A stretch of DNA of 64,000 nt from Microbacteriaceae bacterium (GTDB lineage: Bacteria; Actinomycetota; Actinomycetes; Actinomycetales; Microbacteriaceae): contig JAHEGG010000006.1 of assembly GCA_024639845.1 (NCBI GenBank), positions 62,001-126,000 of the forward strand, read 5' to 3'. The translations under genes were made by a program, and so were the position numbers. The number at the start of each line of letters is the position of its first letter. The stretch's first letter is position 1. Positions 1 to 9,085 of this stretch are shown here, in pieces. Under the pieces are notes generated by a model that saw only the letters and a program-made list of their open reading frames with translations, did not search any database and had not been told where the DNA came from.

Positions 1-780
1 AACGACCTGCTCGTGTTTGAACTGGTGATGAGCGAGAGCGTGACCGGCATGGATTCCACCTCGAGCGACTGGCTGGTTAGTGGAACCGGCTGCAAAATCA
101 CAAAACTCACCGGTTCGGGAACGACCTACTCGATTTGGGTTACCGACTGCGCCGATGGGGTGAAAGCATCGATCAGTCTCAAGGCAAACTCGTTGAGCGA
201 CGTTGCCGGCAACCTCGGACCAGCCGCCGACACCGCATCTCCCGAGGTGCAAATCGATGATCGACTGCCGCAGGTGACCGTGACCGCCGATGCTCGAGCC
301 AGCCAAACCGCAAGCCCAAGCTTCACCCTCACCTATAGCGAAGCAGTAACCGGAGTCACACTCGACACATTCACCTGGAGCGGAACTGCCAAAAACTGCC
401 GTTTCGCACTAACCGAGGTGACCGTCGGCACCGTCTACCGAATCGCTACGACGGGGTGCGGTGCCGGCACCCTGAAAATCGGTGTTCCATCGGGTTCTGC
501 GCGAGACGCAAACGGTAACGTCGGACCGGCCCTGCCTGTCGAATCGACAACGGTGATCATTGACGTCGACCCCGCGGCCATAACCAGTGGTGGCGTATCG
601 CGCCCACGAGGGCTAACCCAGAGTGGTTCGACCACGCGCGGTGCCACGACTTTGCGGGCAGCATCCGTGAATAGTGCCAAGAGATTCAAAACAGCGGATG
701 TCGGCGCAATCCTTGCGCTATCGGCTAGCGCCGGCCTCGCCTGGGCCAGATTTGGAGGTCGAGCGACTACTCGAAAATGA
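1..780 (+). CDS. Secreted Ig-like repeat protein, C-terminal part (5' end outside window)
   Basis: The frame is open from base 1, so the gene starts upstream; 259 residues are visible. They hold two tandem Ig-like modules of about 90 residues, each with the pattern SEAVTG or SESVTG, a pair of cysteines that may form a disulfide, and a closing D(V/A)AGN(L/V)GPA or DANGNVGPA turn. Such bacterial Ig-like repeats occur in large cell-surface adhesins. After a Ser/Thr/Arg-rich linker the last 30 residues contain a hydrophobic stretch (ADVGAILALSASAGLAWARF) and a basic tail, which looks like a C-terminal membrane anchor. No LPxTG motif is seen. The 3' end overlaps the convergent purU by 14 bp. The surface role is inferred; a substrate or ligand cannot be read from the sequence. 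Confidence 0.75.
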   Translation, partial: NDLLVFELVMSESVTGMDSTSSDWLVSGTGCKITKLTGSGTTYSIWVTDCADGVKASISLKANSLSDVAGNLGPAADTASPEVQIDDRLPQVTVTADARASQTASPSFTLTYSEAVTGVTLDTFTWSGTAKNCRFALTEVTVGTVYRIATTGCGAGTLKIGVPSGSARDANGNVGPALPVESTTVIIDVDPAAITSGGVSRPRGLTQSGSTTRGATTLRAASVNSAKRFKTADVGAILALSASAGLAWARFGGRATTRK

Positions 781-1642
781 TGGTGCGCTCGCCGTCGAGC
801 AGAACGCGGTGCTCCGCAAACCAGCGGATGGCCTGAACCAGAGTCTTCGATTCGACGTCTTGTCCGATCGAAACCAGCTCCTTCTTCGAGTGGCTGTGGT
901 TCACGCGCACCACGTTTTGCTCGATGATCGGGCCCTCGTCGAGGTCGGCGGTGACAAAGTGTGCGGTTGCACCGATCAGCTTGACTCCGCGGGAGTGAGC
1001 CTGGGCATATGGGTTAGCGCCCTTGAAGCCTGGCAGGAACGAGTGGTGAATGTTGATGATACGACCCTCGAACTCGGCAACGAACTCCGGTGAAAGCACC
1101 TGCATGAAACGTGCCAACACGATTAGTTCGATGCCGGCGGCGCGAATGTAGTCGCGAAGCATGTGTTCGAACGCGGCCTTTGTGCCTGCATCCGTGATTT
1201 GGTGGGTTTCGAAAGGCAAACCATAGAACTCGGCCAACTCGGCCAGATCACCGTGGTTGCCAAAGACCGCCGGAATCTCGATGGGCAACTGACCCGATCG
1301 CTGGCGAAACAGAATGTCGTTGAGGCAGTGCGCCGATTTAGAAACTAGGACGAGCGTGCGAACCTTGCGGCCAACCTCATCTAGGTGCCAAGTCATGTCA
1401 TAACGGGCAATCACGGGGGCGAGGTGTGCCTCGAACTCGGCTCGGTCAGCTGCCGACTCGATCTGCAAACGAATGAAGAAACGGCCGGTGTCGTCAGACG
1501 AAAACTGCTTGGATTCGGTGATGTTTCCATTGGCTGCCACGATAGCTCCGGTAACGGCGTGAACGATGCCAGGCTGGTCATCGCAGACCAGCGTGAGAAC
1601 CCAGTGTTTAGTGGCAGAAGTCATAGGGTCAAGTTTATTCAT
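767..1642 (-). CDS. purU: Formyltetrahydrofolate deformylase
   Basis: Hydrolyses 10-formyl-THF to THF and formate in the cytoplasm, balancing one-carbon pools or supplying formate. Residues about 10-90 form an ACT-like domain (LVCDDQPGIVHAVTG), and the rest is the formyl-transferase fold with HHSFLPGFKGANPY, the DLDEGPII aspartate region and FGNHGDL. The 291-residue length is normal for PurU. ATG at 1642 is used; an ATG at 1624 is possible, and neither has a clear Shine-Dalgarno. The gene is divergent from the glyA-folD unit, which uses the same cofactor pool, so the three form a folate cluster. It lacks the longer architecture of PurN/Fmt, so PurU is the best call. Confidence 0.95.
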   Translation of the reverse strand: MNKLDPMTSATKHWVLTLVCDDQPGIVHAVTGAIVAANGNITESKQFSSDDTGRFFIRLQIESAADRAEFEAHLAPVIARYDMTWHLDEVGRKVRTLVLVSKSAHCLNDILFRQRSGQLPIEIPAVFGNHGDLAELAEFYGLPFETHQITDAGTKAAFEHMLRDYIRAAGIELIVLARFMQVLSPEFVAEFEGRIINIHHSFLPGFKGANPYAQAHSRGVKLIGATAHFVTADLDEGPIIEQNVVRVNHSHSKKELVSIGQDVESKTLVQAIRWFAEHRVLLDGERTIIFE

Positions 1643-1647
1643 CCGTG

Positions 1648-1677
1648 CCGTTTCGGGGCGGTTCTGAGCCGAAACGG
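1648..1677. promoter_or_regulatory. Inverted repeat between divergent purU and glyA
   Basis: CCGTTTCGG at 1648-1656 and CCGAAACGG at 1669-1677 form a perfect 9-bp inverted repeat with a 12-nt spacer. It lies just upstream of the purU start and about 16 bases before the -10-like hexamer of the glyA leader. It could be an operator shared by both promoters or an RNA hairpin in the purU leader. There is no T-run, so a terminator is unlikely. Confidence 0.5.
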
Positions 1678-1692
1678 GCTAGCGGCGTGAGT

Positions 1693-1698
1693 TAGAAT
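1693..1698 (+). promoter_or_regulatory. Candidate -10 element for glyA-folD
   Basis: TAGAAT matches five of six positions of the TATAAT consensus and sits immediately before the riboswitch aptamer, where transcription would have to start. No good -35 hexamer is seen; the inverted repeat at 1648-1677 covers that area. Confidence 0.4.
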
Positions 1699-1701
1699 TA
1701 C

Positions 1702-1775
1702 CTCATCGCAACTGGCGCTAAAGATGGGTATCCATCGGGGAGCGATAGGCATTTTGGTCGTGCGCCTGGGCCAAC
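1702..1775 (+). ncRNA. ZTP (ZMP) riboswitch, pfl motif, upstream of glyA
   Basis: The leader has the conserved blocks of the pfl/ZTP aptamer in order: AACTGGCG at 1710-1717, a short GATGGGTATCCATC hairpin, GGGGAGCG at 1737-1744, then GGTCGTGCGCCTGGGC at 1756-1771, whose CGCC pairs with GGCG to form the pseudoknot. This family senses ZTP/ZMP, purine intermediates that build up when 10-formyl-THF is low, and turns on one-carbon genes. Its position 40 bases before glyA-folD fits exactly. No strong terminator follows, so control may be at translation. Boundaries are approximate and the call rests on recalled consensus, not a covariance search. Confidence 0.85.
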
Positions 1776-1814
1776 ATCCAAGCCGTGCAATGCAACACTC
1801 TTAGGAGCCCCGAC

Positions 1815-3095
1815 ATGTCTAAACTGCCATCGACTTTCAACCAGCCGCTGAGCGAAACCGACCCAGAGATTGCCGCCGTTCTAGAGGCCGAACTCGACCG
1901 CCAGCGTCACACCCTAGAGATGATCGCGTCTGAAAACTTTGTCAGCCGCGGCGTGCTCGAAGCGCAGGGTTCGGTGCTCACCAACAAATACGCCGAAGGT
2001 TACCCAGGCAAGCGCTACTACGGTGGTTGCGAGGCCGTTGACGTTGCAGAGAACCTCGCCCGCGACCGTGCGAAGGCACTGTTCGGCGCAGAGCACGCAA
2101 ACGTTCAGCCACACTCGGGTGCGAGTGCAAACGCCGCAGTGTTGATGGCGCTCGCGAACCCTGGCGACCGCATCCTAGGTTTGGAACTTGCCCACGGTGG
2201 CCACCTCACCCACGGAATGCGCCTGAACTTCTCGGGCAAGATGTATGAGGCTCATGCTTATGGCCTAAACCCAGAGACCTTCTTGATCGACATGGACATC
2301 GTTCGTGCCCGCGCCCATGAGGTGAAGCCTGCCGTGCTAATCGCCGGCTGGTCGGCATACAGTCGTCACCTCGACTTCGCTGAGTTCCGCAAGATTGCCG
2401 ACGAGGTTGGCGCTAAGCTCTGGGTCGACATGGCTCACTTTGCCGGTCTGGTCGCCGCTGGTCTGCACCCAAGCCCGGTGCCTTATGCCGACGTGGTTTC
2501 GACCACCGTTCACAAGACTCTCGCTGGTCCTCGCTCGGGTTTGATTCTGTGCCGCGAAGAATATGCCAAGAAGATCGACTCGTCGGTGTTCCCTGGTCAG
2601 CAGGGTGGTCCGCTGATGCACGTGGTCGCCGCCAAGGCCGTCGCCTTCAAGGCTGCCGCCCAGCCTGAGTTCAAAGACCGCCAGCAGCGCACCCTCGACG
2701 GTGCACGTCTGATCGCAGAGCGTCTGACCCAGCCGGATGTCGCCGCCAACGGCGTGCAGGTTCTGACCGGTGGCACCGAGGTTCACCTCGTTCTGGTTGA
2801 CCTGCGCAACGCACCGATCGACGGCAAGACCGCCGAAGACCTGTTGCACGAAGTTGGCATCACGGTGAACCGCAACTCGGTGCCGAACGACCCTCGACCT
2901 CCACTGGTCACCTCGGGTGTTCGCATCGGAACCCCTGCCCTCGCCACCCGTGGTTTCGGCCAGGCCGAGTTCGCCGAGGTTTCCGACATCATCGCTCACG
3001 TGCTCATGCCAAACCCAGACATTGCAGCACTTCAGGCGCGCGTTCGAGCGCTGACCGAGGCTTTCCCGCTTTACGACGGTCTCGAGAACTGGTAG
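1815..3095 (+). CDS. glyA: Serine hydroxymethyltransferase
   Basis: PLP enzyme converting serine and THF to glycine and 5,10-methylene-THF, the main entry of one-carbon units. It has 426 residues, the normal length. Visible motifs are [29 protein letters not shown] and the PLP-lysine loop [14 protein letters not shown] (the first His-preceding residue is Val where Thr is usual). An upstream in-frame GTG at 1785 would add ten residues, but AGGAG at 1803-1807 sits 7 bases before ATG 1815 and decides the start. It is the first gene behind the ZTP riboswitch, with folD 4 bases downstream. Confidence 0.97.
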   Translation: MSKLPSTFNQPLSETDPEIAAVLEAELDRQRHTLEMIASENFVSRGVLEAQGSVLTNKYAEGYPGKRYYGGCEAVDVAENLARDRAKALFGAEHANVQPHSGASANAAVLMALANPGDRILGLELAHGGHLTHGMRLNFSGKMYEAHAYGLNPETFLIDMDIVRARAHEVKPAVLIAGWSAYSRHLDFAEFRKIADEVGAKLWVDMAHFAGLVAAGLHPSPVPYADVVSTTVHKTLAGPRSGLILCREEYAKKIDSSVFPGQQGGPLMHVVAAKAVAFKAAAQPEFKDRQQRTLDGARLIAERLTQPDVAANGVQVLTGGTEVHLVLVDLRNAPIDGKTAEDLLHEVGITVNRNSVPNDPRPPLVTSGVRIGTPALATRGFGQAEFAEVSDIIAHVLMPNPDIAALQARVRALTEAFPLYDGLENW

Positions 3096-3099
3096 TCGC

Positions 3100-3975
3100 A
3101 TGACCGCGGTCAAGCTCGACGGACTGGCCACGGCCAAGGCCATCAAGGCCGAGCTAGCCGAACGCGTCATCGCACTCAAGCAGCGCGGCGTTACCCCTGG
3201 GCTCGGCACTTTGTTGGTTGGCGACGACCCCGGTTCGCACTCCTACGTTGCGGGCAAACACCGCGACTGTGCCGAGGTCGGGGTCGAGTCGATCCGAATC
3301 GATCTTCCGGCATCGGCCACTGCGGCTGACGTGCGGGCGGCCATCCGTGATTTGAATGCCGCCAGCGACGTCACCGGCTACATCGTTCAGCTGCCGCTTC
3401 CGTTTGGCATCGACACGAACGAGATGCTCGAACTGATCGATCCAAACAAGGATGCCGACGGCCTGCACCCCACAAATCTCGGGCGTCTCGTGCTTGGTGT
3501 CGCCGGGGAGTTGAACTCGCCGCTGCCTTGCACCCCAGCCGGAATCGTGGAGTTGCTGCGTCGTTATGACGTGCGTCTTCGCGGAGCCGAAGTTGCCGTG
3601 ATTGGTCGCGGCGTTACCGTTGGTCGCCCGCTCGGGTTGTTGATGACTCGCAAAGGCATCGACTCATCGGTCAACCTGCTTCACTCGGCGTCGCTCGACA
3701 TCGAGGGCACGGTTCGCCGAGCTGACATCGTGGTTGCCGCGGTCGGTGTTGCGCACTTCGTTCAGCCGGAGTGGATCAATCCTGGGGCTGCGGTGCTCGA
3801 CGTAGGCATCACTCGCGTTCAGGGTGAAGACGGCAAGGCAACTCTGGTTGGCGACGTCGATCCTCGAGTTGCCGAAGTTGCCGGATTCTTCTCGCCAAAC
3901 CCTGGTGGCGTTGGTCCGATGACGCGCGCGATGCTGGTTAAGAACGTGGTTGATTCGGCCTCGCGAGGACTCTAG
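3100..3975 (+). CDS. folD: Methylene-THF dehydrogenase / methenyl-THF cyclohydrolase
   Basis: Bifunctional cytoplasmic enzyme that oxidises 5,10-methylene-THF with NADP and hydrolyses the product to 10-formyl-THF. The 291-residue sequence shows [14 protein letters not shown] with the catalytic lysine, the [12 protein letters not shown] block, [21 protein letters not shown], the nucleotide loop [13 protein letters not shown] and the C-terminal [13 protein letters not shown]. It follows glyA by 4 bases, so both are one transcript under the ZTP riboswitch: GlyA makes the methylene-THF that FolD converts. It overlaps the convergent kynA by 4 bp. Confidence 0.97.
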   Translation: MTAVKLDGLATAKAIKAELAERVIALKQRGVTPGLGTLLVGDDPGSHSYVAGKHRDCAEVGVESIRIDLPASATAADVRAAIRDLNAASDVTGYIVQLPLPFGIDTNEMLELIDPNKDADGLHPTNLGRLVLGVAGELNSPLPCTPAGIVELLRRYDVRLRGAEVAVIGRGVTVGRPLGLLMTRKGIDSSVNLLHSASLDIEGTVRRADIVVAAVGVAHFVQPEWINPGAAVLDVGITRVQGEDGKATLVGDVDPRVAEVAGFFSPNPGGVGPMTRAMLVKNVVDSASRGL

Positions 3976-4823
3976 AACTTCGACCGAATAGCCCAGAGGT
4001 CGGCAAACACCGGCCGAAACAGCGTCGAGGCTAGGTAGTCGACTCCAGCCGAACCGCCGGTGCCAGACTTGCGGCCGATCGTGCGCTCAACCATCTTTAC
4101 GTGGCGATAGCGCCACTCCTGCAAGCCCTCGTCGAGGTCGACTAAACGCTCGCAAACTGCGGCGGCATCGGCATCGTTGCGATGAACCTCAATTAGCATC
4201 GACTGCACTCGCTCATCCGCTTGATAACCGATCTTGACGTCTCGATAAAGCAGGTCGTTGGGTACTGCGTGACCGCGACTGGCAAGGTATCGGAGCGCAG
4301 AATCCCACAGTGCGGGTCGACTCATGGCCGCTTCGACCCGAGAGCGAGCCGGCGAGCCATAGATGAGGTGCTCGGCCATGCCCATCCCGCTGGATTTGTC
4401 AGCATCGGCACCGGCAGGGTCACGACGACCGAGAACCGCCTCAAATTCGCGAAACTGTGCCGACTGAAAACCGCTGGATGACTGCAAGAAACCCCTGAAC
4501 GAGTTGAACTGAAGCGGCGTCATCGTTTCGAGAATGTCAATCTGGGCCACGCAGGTTTTCATGATCGTGCGGATGCGACCGAGCAGCGCGAGCGAACGGT
4601 GCGTGTCGCCGGCTTCGAGAGCCGACTGCAGTGCGGCAGCTTCGTGGAGCAGCTGCTTGAACCACAGTTCGTAGGTTTGGTGAATCACAATGAACAACAT
4701 TTCGTCGTGCTCAGGACCATCGGACTCTGGCTGTTGCAACTCGAGAAGTTCGTCGATCTTGAGATAAGAAATGTAGGTGAGCGCTTTGTCGTGGCGGTTG
4801 CCGCCCTGCTGGTTGCCGCTCAT
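3972..4823 (-). CDS. kynA: Tryptophan 2,3-dioxygenase
   Basis: Haem enzyme that opens the indole ring of L-tryptophan to give N-formylkynurenine. Family marks are [21 protein letters not shown] (the His is the substrate-binding base), [14 protein letters not shown] and [20 protein letters not shown] near the C-terminus, the last being the substrate carboxylate-binding loop. The 283 residues match bacterial TDO. Its ATG overlaps the stop of kynU by 4 bases (ATGA), so the two are translationally coupled. No formamidase (kynB) accompanies them in this window. Confidence 0.95.
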   Translation of the reverse strand: MSGNQQGGNRHDKALTYISYLKIDELLELQQPESDGPEHDEMLFIVIHQTYELWFKQLLHEAAALQSALEAGDTHRSLALLGRIRTIMKTCVAQIDILETMTPLQFNSFRGFLQSSSGFQSAQFREFEAVLGRRDPAGADADKSSGMGMAEHLIYGSPARSRVEAAMSRPALWDSALRYLASRGHAVPNDLLYRDVKIGYQADERVQSMLIEVHRNDADAAAVCERLVDLDEGLQEWRYRHVKMVERTIGRKSGTGGSAGVDYLASTLFRPVFADLWAIRSKF

Positions 4824-6115
4824 GTGACCCTGCTTCCGTTGTCTTCGATCTTCAGGTAGTCCTTGTTGGTCACCGAATCACGGATGCGCGCAAAACCGTC
4901 CCACACCTCGGTGTAGCTGGTTGGCAGGGGAGCGATGGCTAGTCGAATCGAGTTCGGCGTGCGGTAGTCGGGCACTACGGCCGAGAACTTGCGTAGTGCC
5001 GCTGCGATGCGCTTGGCTTCGGGATGCCCGACCGTGATGTGTCCGCCTCGCTGGGATGCCGCCCGCGGAGTCATGAGCGAGAACCCGAGTGGCGCGAGCC
5101 ACGCGTCGAACAGTGCGATCATCATGTCGGTTCCGACCGCGGCCTTATGCGAAATCGCCTTGATGCCGGCGCGCTCGATCATTTCGTAACTCGCCTGCAC
5201 CCCACGAATGCCGATGATGCTCGGGCTCGCGATCTGAAAGCGCCGGATAGTGTCGGCGGGCTCGAAGAACGGCCCCATTTCAAACTGCGCGTCTTGAGCG
5301 AACCATCCCTGAATCGGAACGCGAAGTTCACGCTGGATTCGTTTGCTAACGAACAGCCAGGCCGGTGAACCTGGGCCCGAGTTTCCATATTTATAGGTGC
5401 AGCCAACCGCGAGATCGACGCCGTTGGCATCAAAGTCCAGTTCTATTGCGCCGGCCGCGTGGCTCGCATCCCAGACCACCAGCGTGCCGTTGGCGCGACA
5501 TAGGTCGGTGATTGCCTTGATGTCGGGCCGCGAACCCGATCGGTAGTGGATGGCCTGCAGCGTAACCAGCGCCACGTCTTCGTTCAGGTGCGGGGCGAGC
5601 GCTTCGGGAGTGATGAGCTCGTCTTCGCACTCGATCGGCACCGAACCCGGTCCACCGCTGCCGTCATTGTCGAGGGTCACAATCGTGAGCCCGTGCGCTT
5701 TTGCGATGCCGTCAAGAATGTAACGGTCGGTCGGAAAGTTGGCCGAATCGATGATCACGGTCTTGCGCCCCGGCCGTGCTTTGATTGCGGCCGAGCAAAG
5801 TTGATAAAAATTCACGGATGTGGTGTCGCACACCAGCGTTTGACCCGGGCCTGCACCCAGAACTGCCCGTGCAAGCAAATCGCCTGCCGGTTGGGCCTCG
5901 TCGATCCAGTGAGCCCAGCCATCGACGAGTTCGGTGCCCCATTCGTTGACCAGAAAGTGGTTGATGCGCTCGATTGTGTCAATCGGAAGCCGCCCGAGCG
6001 AGTTGCCGTCGAGGTAGCAAAGGTTGGGGTCAGTGATCACAAACTGGTCGCGAAAGTGAGCCAGCGGGTCTTGAGCATCAAGATGTTCGGCATAGGCGCG
6101 GTCGGTCGGCTGCAC
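4820..6115 (-). CDS. kynU: Kynureninase
   Basis: PLP enzyme that cleaves kynurenine to anthranilate and alanine. Visible are CYLDGNSLGRLP at the N-terminus, WDASHAAGAIELD for PLP-ring contact, and the PLP lysine in GCTYKYGNSGPG. The length of 431 residues is usual. The GTG start at 6115 has AAGGA six bases upstream. It is promoter-proximal in a kynU-kynA pair. Anthranilate could feed tryptophan synthesis or be excreted; no anthranilate-degrading gene lies here, so the pathway's end point is open. Confidence 0.95.
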   Translation of the reverse strand: MQPTDRAYAEHLDAQDPLAHFRDQFVITDPNLCYLDGNSLGRLPIDTIERINHFLVNEWGTELVDGWAHWIDEAQPAGDLLARAVLGAGPGQTLVCDTTSVNFYQLCSAAIKARPGRKTVIIDSANFPTDRYILDGIAKAHGLTIVTLDNDGSGGPGSVPIECEDELITPEALAPHLNEDVALVTLQAIHYRSGSRPDIKAITDLCRANGTLVVWDASHAAGAIELDFDANGVDLAVGCTYKYGNSGPGSPAWLFVSKRIQRELRVPIQGWFAQDAQFEMGPFFEPADTIRRFQIASPSIIGIRGVQASYEMIERAGIKAISHKAAVGTDMMIALFDAWLAPLGFSLMTPRAASQRGGHITVGHPEAKRIAAALRKFSAVVPDYRTPNSIRLAIAPLPTSYTEVWDGFARIRDSVTNKDYLKIEDNGSRVT

Positions 6116-6160
6116 GAGTTCCTTCTTCGTCGGAGGTTGGTTTCAGCCTACTCCTGACGC

Positions 6161-8029
6161 CTAGTCCAACATCTGCGTTGCAGCCAGCTCCTTATAGAGC
6201 GGGGTCGACTTGAGCAACTGCTGGTGTGTGCCAGTACCAACGATCTTGCCGTTCTCCATCACGATGATTTGGTCGCTGTCGACCACCGTCGAAAGTCGGT
6301 GAGCGATCACGATCATGGTGCGGTTTTTGGCTACGGCATCGATTGCTTCGCGCATCCGCTGTTCGTTCAGGCCGTCGAGCGACGAAGTTGATTCATCGAG
6401 CAACAGAATCGGAGGGGCAGCCAGCAGCGCTCGAGCGATCGCCAGGCGCTGGCGCTCACCGCCCGAAAGCATGATGCCCTGCTCACCGACTTCGGCATCG
6501 AGGCCCTTCTTGTCGCGCTTGAGCACCTCGGTCAGGTTCACCTCCGACAGAACCTTCTTGAGTTCCTTTTCGGTCGCGTCAGGTTTGCCAATCAGCAGAT
6601 TGTCACGGATGCTTCCAGCAAGCACCGGCGCATCCTGCTCGACATAACCAATCTGGCCACGAAGGTCGCTGCGGCTGATGCCACGAACCGACTGGCCGTC
6701 GAGCAGAATGTCACCGGACTTTGGCTCATAGAATCGCTCGATGAGCGATAGAGTGGTCGACTTGCCCGAACCCGAGGGGCCAACAATAGCGACTCGCGTG
6801 CCTCGTTCGATTTTGAACGAAACCCCGTTGAGAATCGTTGGCGGTGTGGTGCCTTCTTCGGTTGCGGCGTAGGCAAAGACCACCTTCTTGAACTCGATTG
6901 CGGTCTTGTTGTTCGCTTTTCGAGCCGCTGGTTTGTCGGCAATCTCGTCGGCATTCTCGAGGGGCAGTTGCACGACCTCTTCGATTCGAGCCAGCGCACC
7001 GAGCGCGCTCTGCACCGAGGAATAGGCCTGAAACGCCTGGCCAACCGGGCGAATCATCAAAAACATCAGCAGGATGAACGTAATCAGGTTTGCCACATCG
7101 GTTTCACCCGCGGCCACTCGGTAGCCACCGACACCGAGCACGACCATGAACGCACCGTTGGCCGCGAGGCCACCGATCGGGGTCACCCAGGCGTTGAGTC
7201 CGGCAATCTTGACGCCTTGGTCGTAGGCCTGTCGGGCATCCGAGTTGATTTGTTCGGTTTCACGAATCTCGGCGCGGGCGGCTCGGATGGTGCGCACAGC
7301 GCTCAGGGCTCGCTCGATGCTCGCCGCCATGTCGCCGACGCGGGCCTGCGCCTTTGTGGTTGCTGACCGGATGCGCCTGGCGGTAAGGCCGATGCTTGCC
7401 ACCGCAACGCTGATCATGAGCAGGGTTAGACCCAGCAGAAGCGGGTCGATGACCGCCATTGCGATGACTGAACCTACGAAGATGAGTGCACCACCGGCGG
7501 CATCGATTAGACCTTGGGTCAGGGCAGCGCGAAGCAGGGTGGTGTCGCTGCCGACGCGCGACACTAGGTCTCCGGTGCGGCGTAGGTCATACTCGTGAAT
7601 CGGAAGTCGAAGCAGTTTGTGTGCGAGCTTTTGGCGGGCCGAGAGCACCACGCCCTCACCGGCCTTTGCGAGCACGAAATACATCAGGCCGCTTGCCACC
7701 GCTGATCCGAGTGTGATTCCAATCAAAACTAGGATGATTGTGCTCAGGTCATCGCCGTTCGTCACCGCATTGATTACCTGACCGACCACCAGCGGTTGCG
7801 CGAGGCTGGCTCCCGCGCCAATCAGGCTCAACAGAACTGCAAGGCTCAGCGCGCCTTTGTGTTCGAGTAAATAAGGGGTTAGTTGGTTGAACTTTGCCTT
7901 TGGCCCGGAGTCCGGGCGACCGGATCGGCCAGGTCGGCCTGCGCGTTCTGGTCGGCCAACTCTTCGTGGTTTCTTTTCGGCTTCGGATTTTGAATCTGTG
8001 TTCGAACTCATATCTCTATTCAATGTCAT
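6161..8029 (-). CDS. ABC exporter half-transporter (TMD-NBD fusion)
   Basis: A 622-residue type IV ABC exporter subunit. Residues 1-50 are basic with an unusual GRP repeat (RVGRPERAGRPGRSGRP), then a six-helix membrane domain to about residue 345 and a nucleotide-binding domain with GPSGSGKST (Walker A), LSGGERQRLAIARALL (signature), ILLLDEST (Walker B with catalytic Glu) and AHRLST (H-loop). Half-transporters of this type act as homodimers exporting lipids, peptides or drugs; the substrate cannot be told. ATG 8011 is an alternative start six codons in; neither start has a good ribosome site. Confidence 0.9.
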   Translation of the reverse strand: MTLNRDMSSNTDSKSEAEKKPRRVGRPERAGRPGRSGRPDSGPKAKFNQLTPYLLEHKGALSLAVLLSLIGAGASLAQPLVVGQVINAVTNGDDLSTIILVLIGITLGSAVASGLMYFVLAKAGEGVVLSARQKLAHKLLRLPIHEYDLRRTGDLVSRVGSDTTLLRAALTQGLIDAAGGALIFVGSVIAMAVIDPLLLGLTLLMISVAVASIGLTARRIRSATTKAQARVGDMAASIERALSAVRTIRAARAEIRETEQINSDARQAYDQGVKIAGLNAWVTPIGGLAANGAFMVVLGVGGYRVAAGETDVANLITFILLMFLMIRPVGQAFQAYSSVQSALGALARIEEVVQLPLENADEIADKPAARKANNKTAIEFKKVVFAYAATEEGTTPPTILNGVSFKIERGTRVAIVGPSGSGKSTTLSLIERFYEPKSGDILLDGQSVRGISRSDLRGQIGYVEQDAPVLAGSIRDNLLIGKPDATEKELKKVLSEVNLTEVLKRDKKGLDAEVGEQGIMLSGGERQRLAIARALLAAPPILLLDESTSSLDGLNEQRMREAIDAVAKNRTMIVIAHRLSTVVDSDQIIVMENGKIVGTGTHQQLLKSTPLYKELAATQMLD

Positions 8030-8095
8030 TCGGGGGAGATAAAGTTCACTCAGTAGCGATTTCGCTTACTGCGCAAAACATCGGGGGTGAATAAC

Positions 8096-9085
8096 TTGAA
8101 GGTTCAACTGGGCATCGCGTCACTTGTTCTAGTGGCTGCTGCAAGCCTCGGCATTTCTCCAGCCTCGGCCACTTTTCCGACTCCGTCGCCCACAGGCCTA
8201 ATCGCCGCGAGTGGCAAACCTTCGGTCGCGCCCACACCGCTTCTTAGCCCAAGCCAGACGCCATCGGTGCGACCGACGAACCCTTCACCATCAAGTAGCA
8301 CGATCCAGCCAAACCCTTCGGCAAATCCCACACCGAGTTACTCCCCACAACCCACCGTGAGTCCGAGTGTGCGACCGACCGCGCAGCCGAGCGTCAAGCC
8401 CAGTGTGCGTCCTAGCGTAAGGCCAACTTGGGGCCCTTCGGCCTCGCCAAAGCCAACCGCCTCGGTCAGACCAACTCCGACCCCAACACCTACCCCCAAG
8501 CCAACCGCGACTCCGTGGGTTCCGGATCCGAAGGTGCTCGATGCACTTCTAGTTGCCCAAGAAGCCGACCTGCGCTACCAGATCGCCCTGTTAACCATCG
8601 AGCAATACGAGAGCACTTCAAAATACGATGCTGCCGCTCACTGGTATGACGTGAATTGGACCGAGAAACCCAGCACCTCGCAACGCTGGGCGATATTGGA
8701 CAACAAAAACATCTTCAATCGAACTTCCAGAGAAATAAAAAGCCTCGAAACTGACCTACGTTGGCTAAAGCGAAAGGCTGACTTCACAGAGCCAGAGCTA
8801 AAACGGGCGGTGTCCGATGCGAAGTCACTTAGAAGCCGCAATGATTGGAAACTCTCGAGTCTCTATGACGAAAACCACCGAAAATTGACCAGCGCTAGAA
8901 GCGCTTGGTCCTGGGCGAAGAGCGATGCTCGACGATTCAAGCCGAAAAAGGACGAAATCGTCAAAGAGCCCACTCCACCTCAAATCGCGTTATTCCTTGA
9001 GCGAGAGGTCACCTACCGCGAGTTGATCGACGAGCAACTAAAAGAGGTAAAAGACCTCTATGCGAAGACCAAACGGGTTTTCTAG
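8096..9085 (+). CDS. Secreted Pro/Ser/Thr-rich protein with helical C-terminal domain
   Basis: Unrecognised. A Sec signal peptide (MKVQLGIASLVLVAAASLG, cleavage near ASA) is followed by about 120 residues of low-complexity PT/PS/SV repeats (SVRPT, SVKPS, PTPTPTPKPT), typical of a wall-spanning or glycosylated linker. The final 180 residues are charged and look helical, with many Lys, Arg, Glu and Trp. GGGGGTGA at 8083-8090 resembles a strong Shine-Dalgarno and places TTG 8096 as the start; GTG 8087 is a less likely alternative inside that site. The gene is divergent from the ABC exporter and overlaps the convergent methyltransferase gene by 4 bp. Location outside the membrane is inferred. Confidence 0.75.
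   Translation: MKVQLGIASLVLVAAASLGISPASATFPTPSPTGLIAASGKPSVAPTPLLSPSQTPSVRPTNPSPSSSTIQPNPSANPTPSYSPQPTVSPSVRPTAQPSVKPSVRPSVRPTWGPSASPKPTASVRPTPTPTPTPKPTATPWVPDPKVLDALLVAQEADLRYQIALLTIEQYESTSKYDAAAHWYDVNWTEKPSTSQRWAILDNKNIFNRTSREIKSLETDLRWLKRKADFTEPELKRAVSDAKSLRSRNDWKLSSLYDENHRKLTSARSAWSWAKSDARRFKPKKDEIVKEPTPPQIALFLEREVTYRELIDEQLKEVKDLYAKTKRVF

Noticed and set aside
2337-3209. 290-codon open frame on the minus strand over glyA
   Set aside because: It lies antisense to a clear glyA and has no domain or ribosome site; codon bias of the real gene explains it.
8200-8520. Repeat array that could suggest CRISPR
   Set aside because: The repeats are in-frame Pro/Ser/Thr codons of a secreted linker, with no spacer pattern and no cas genes.
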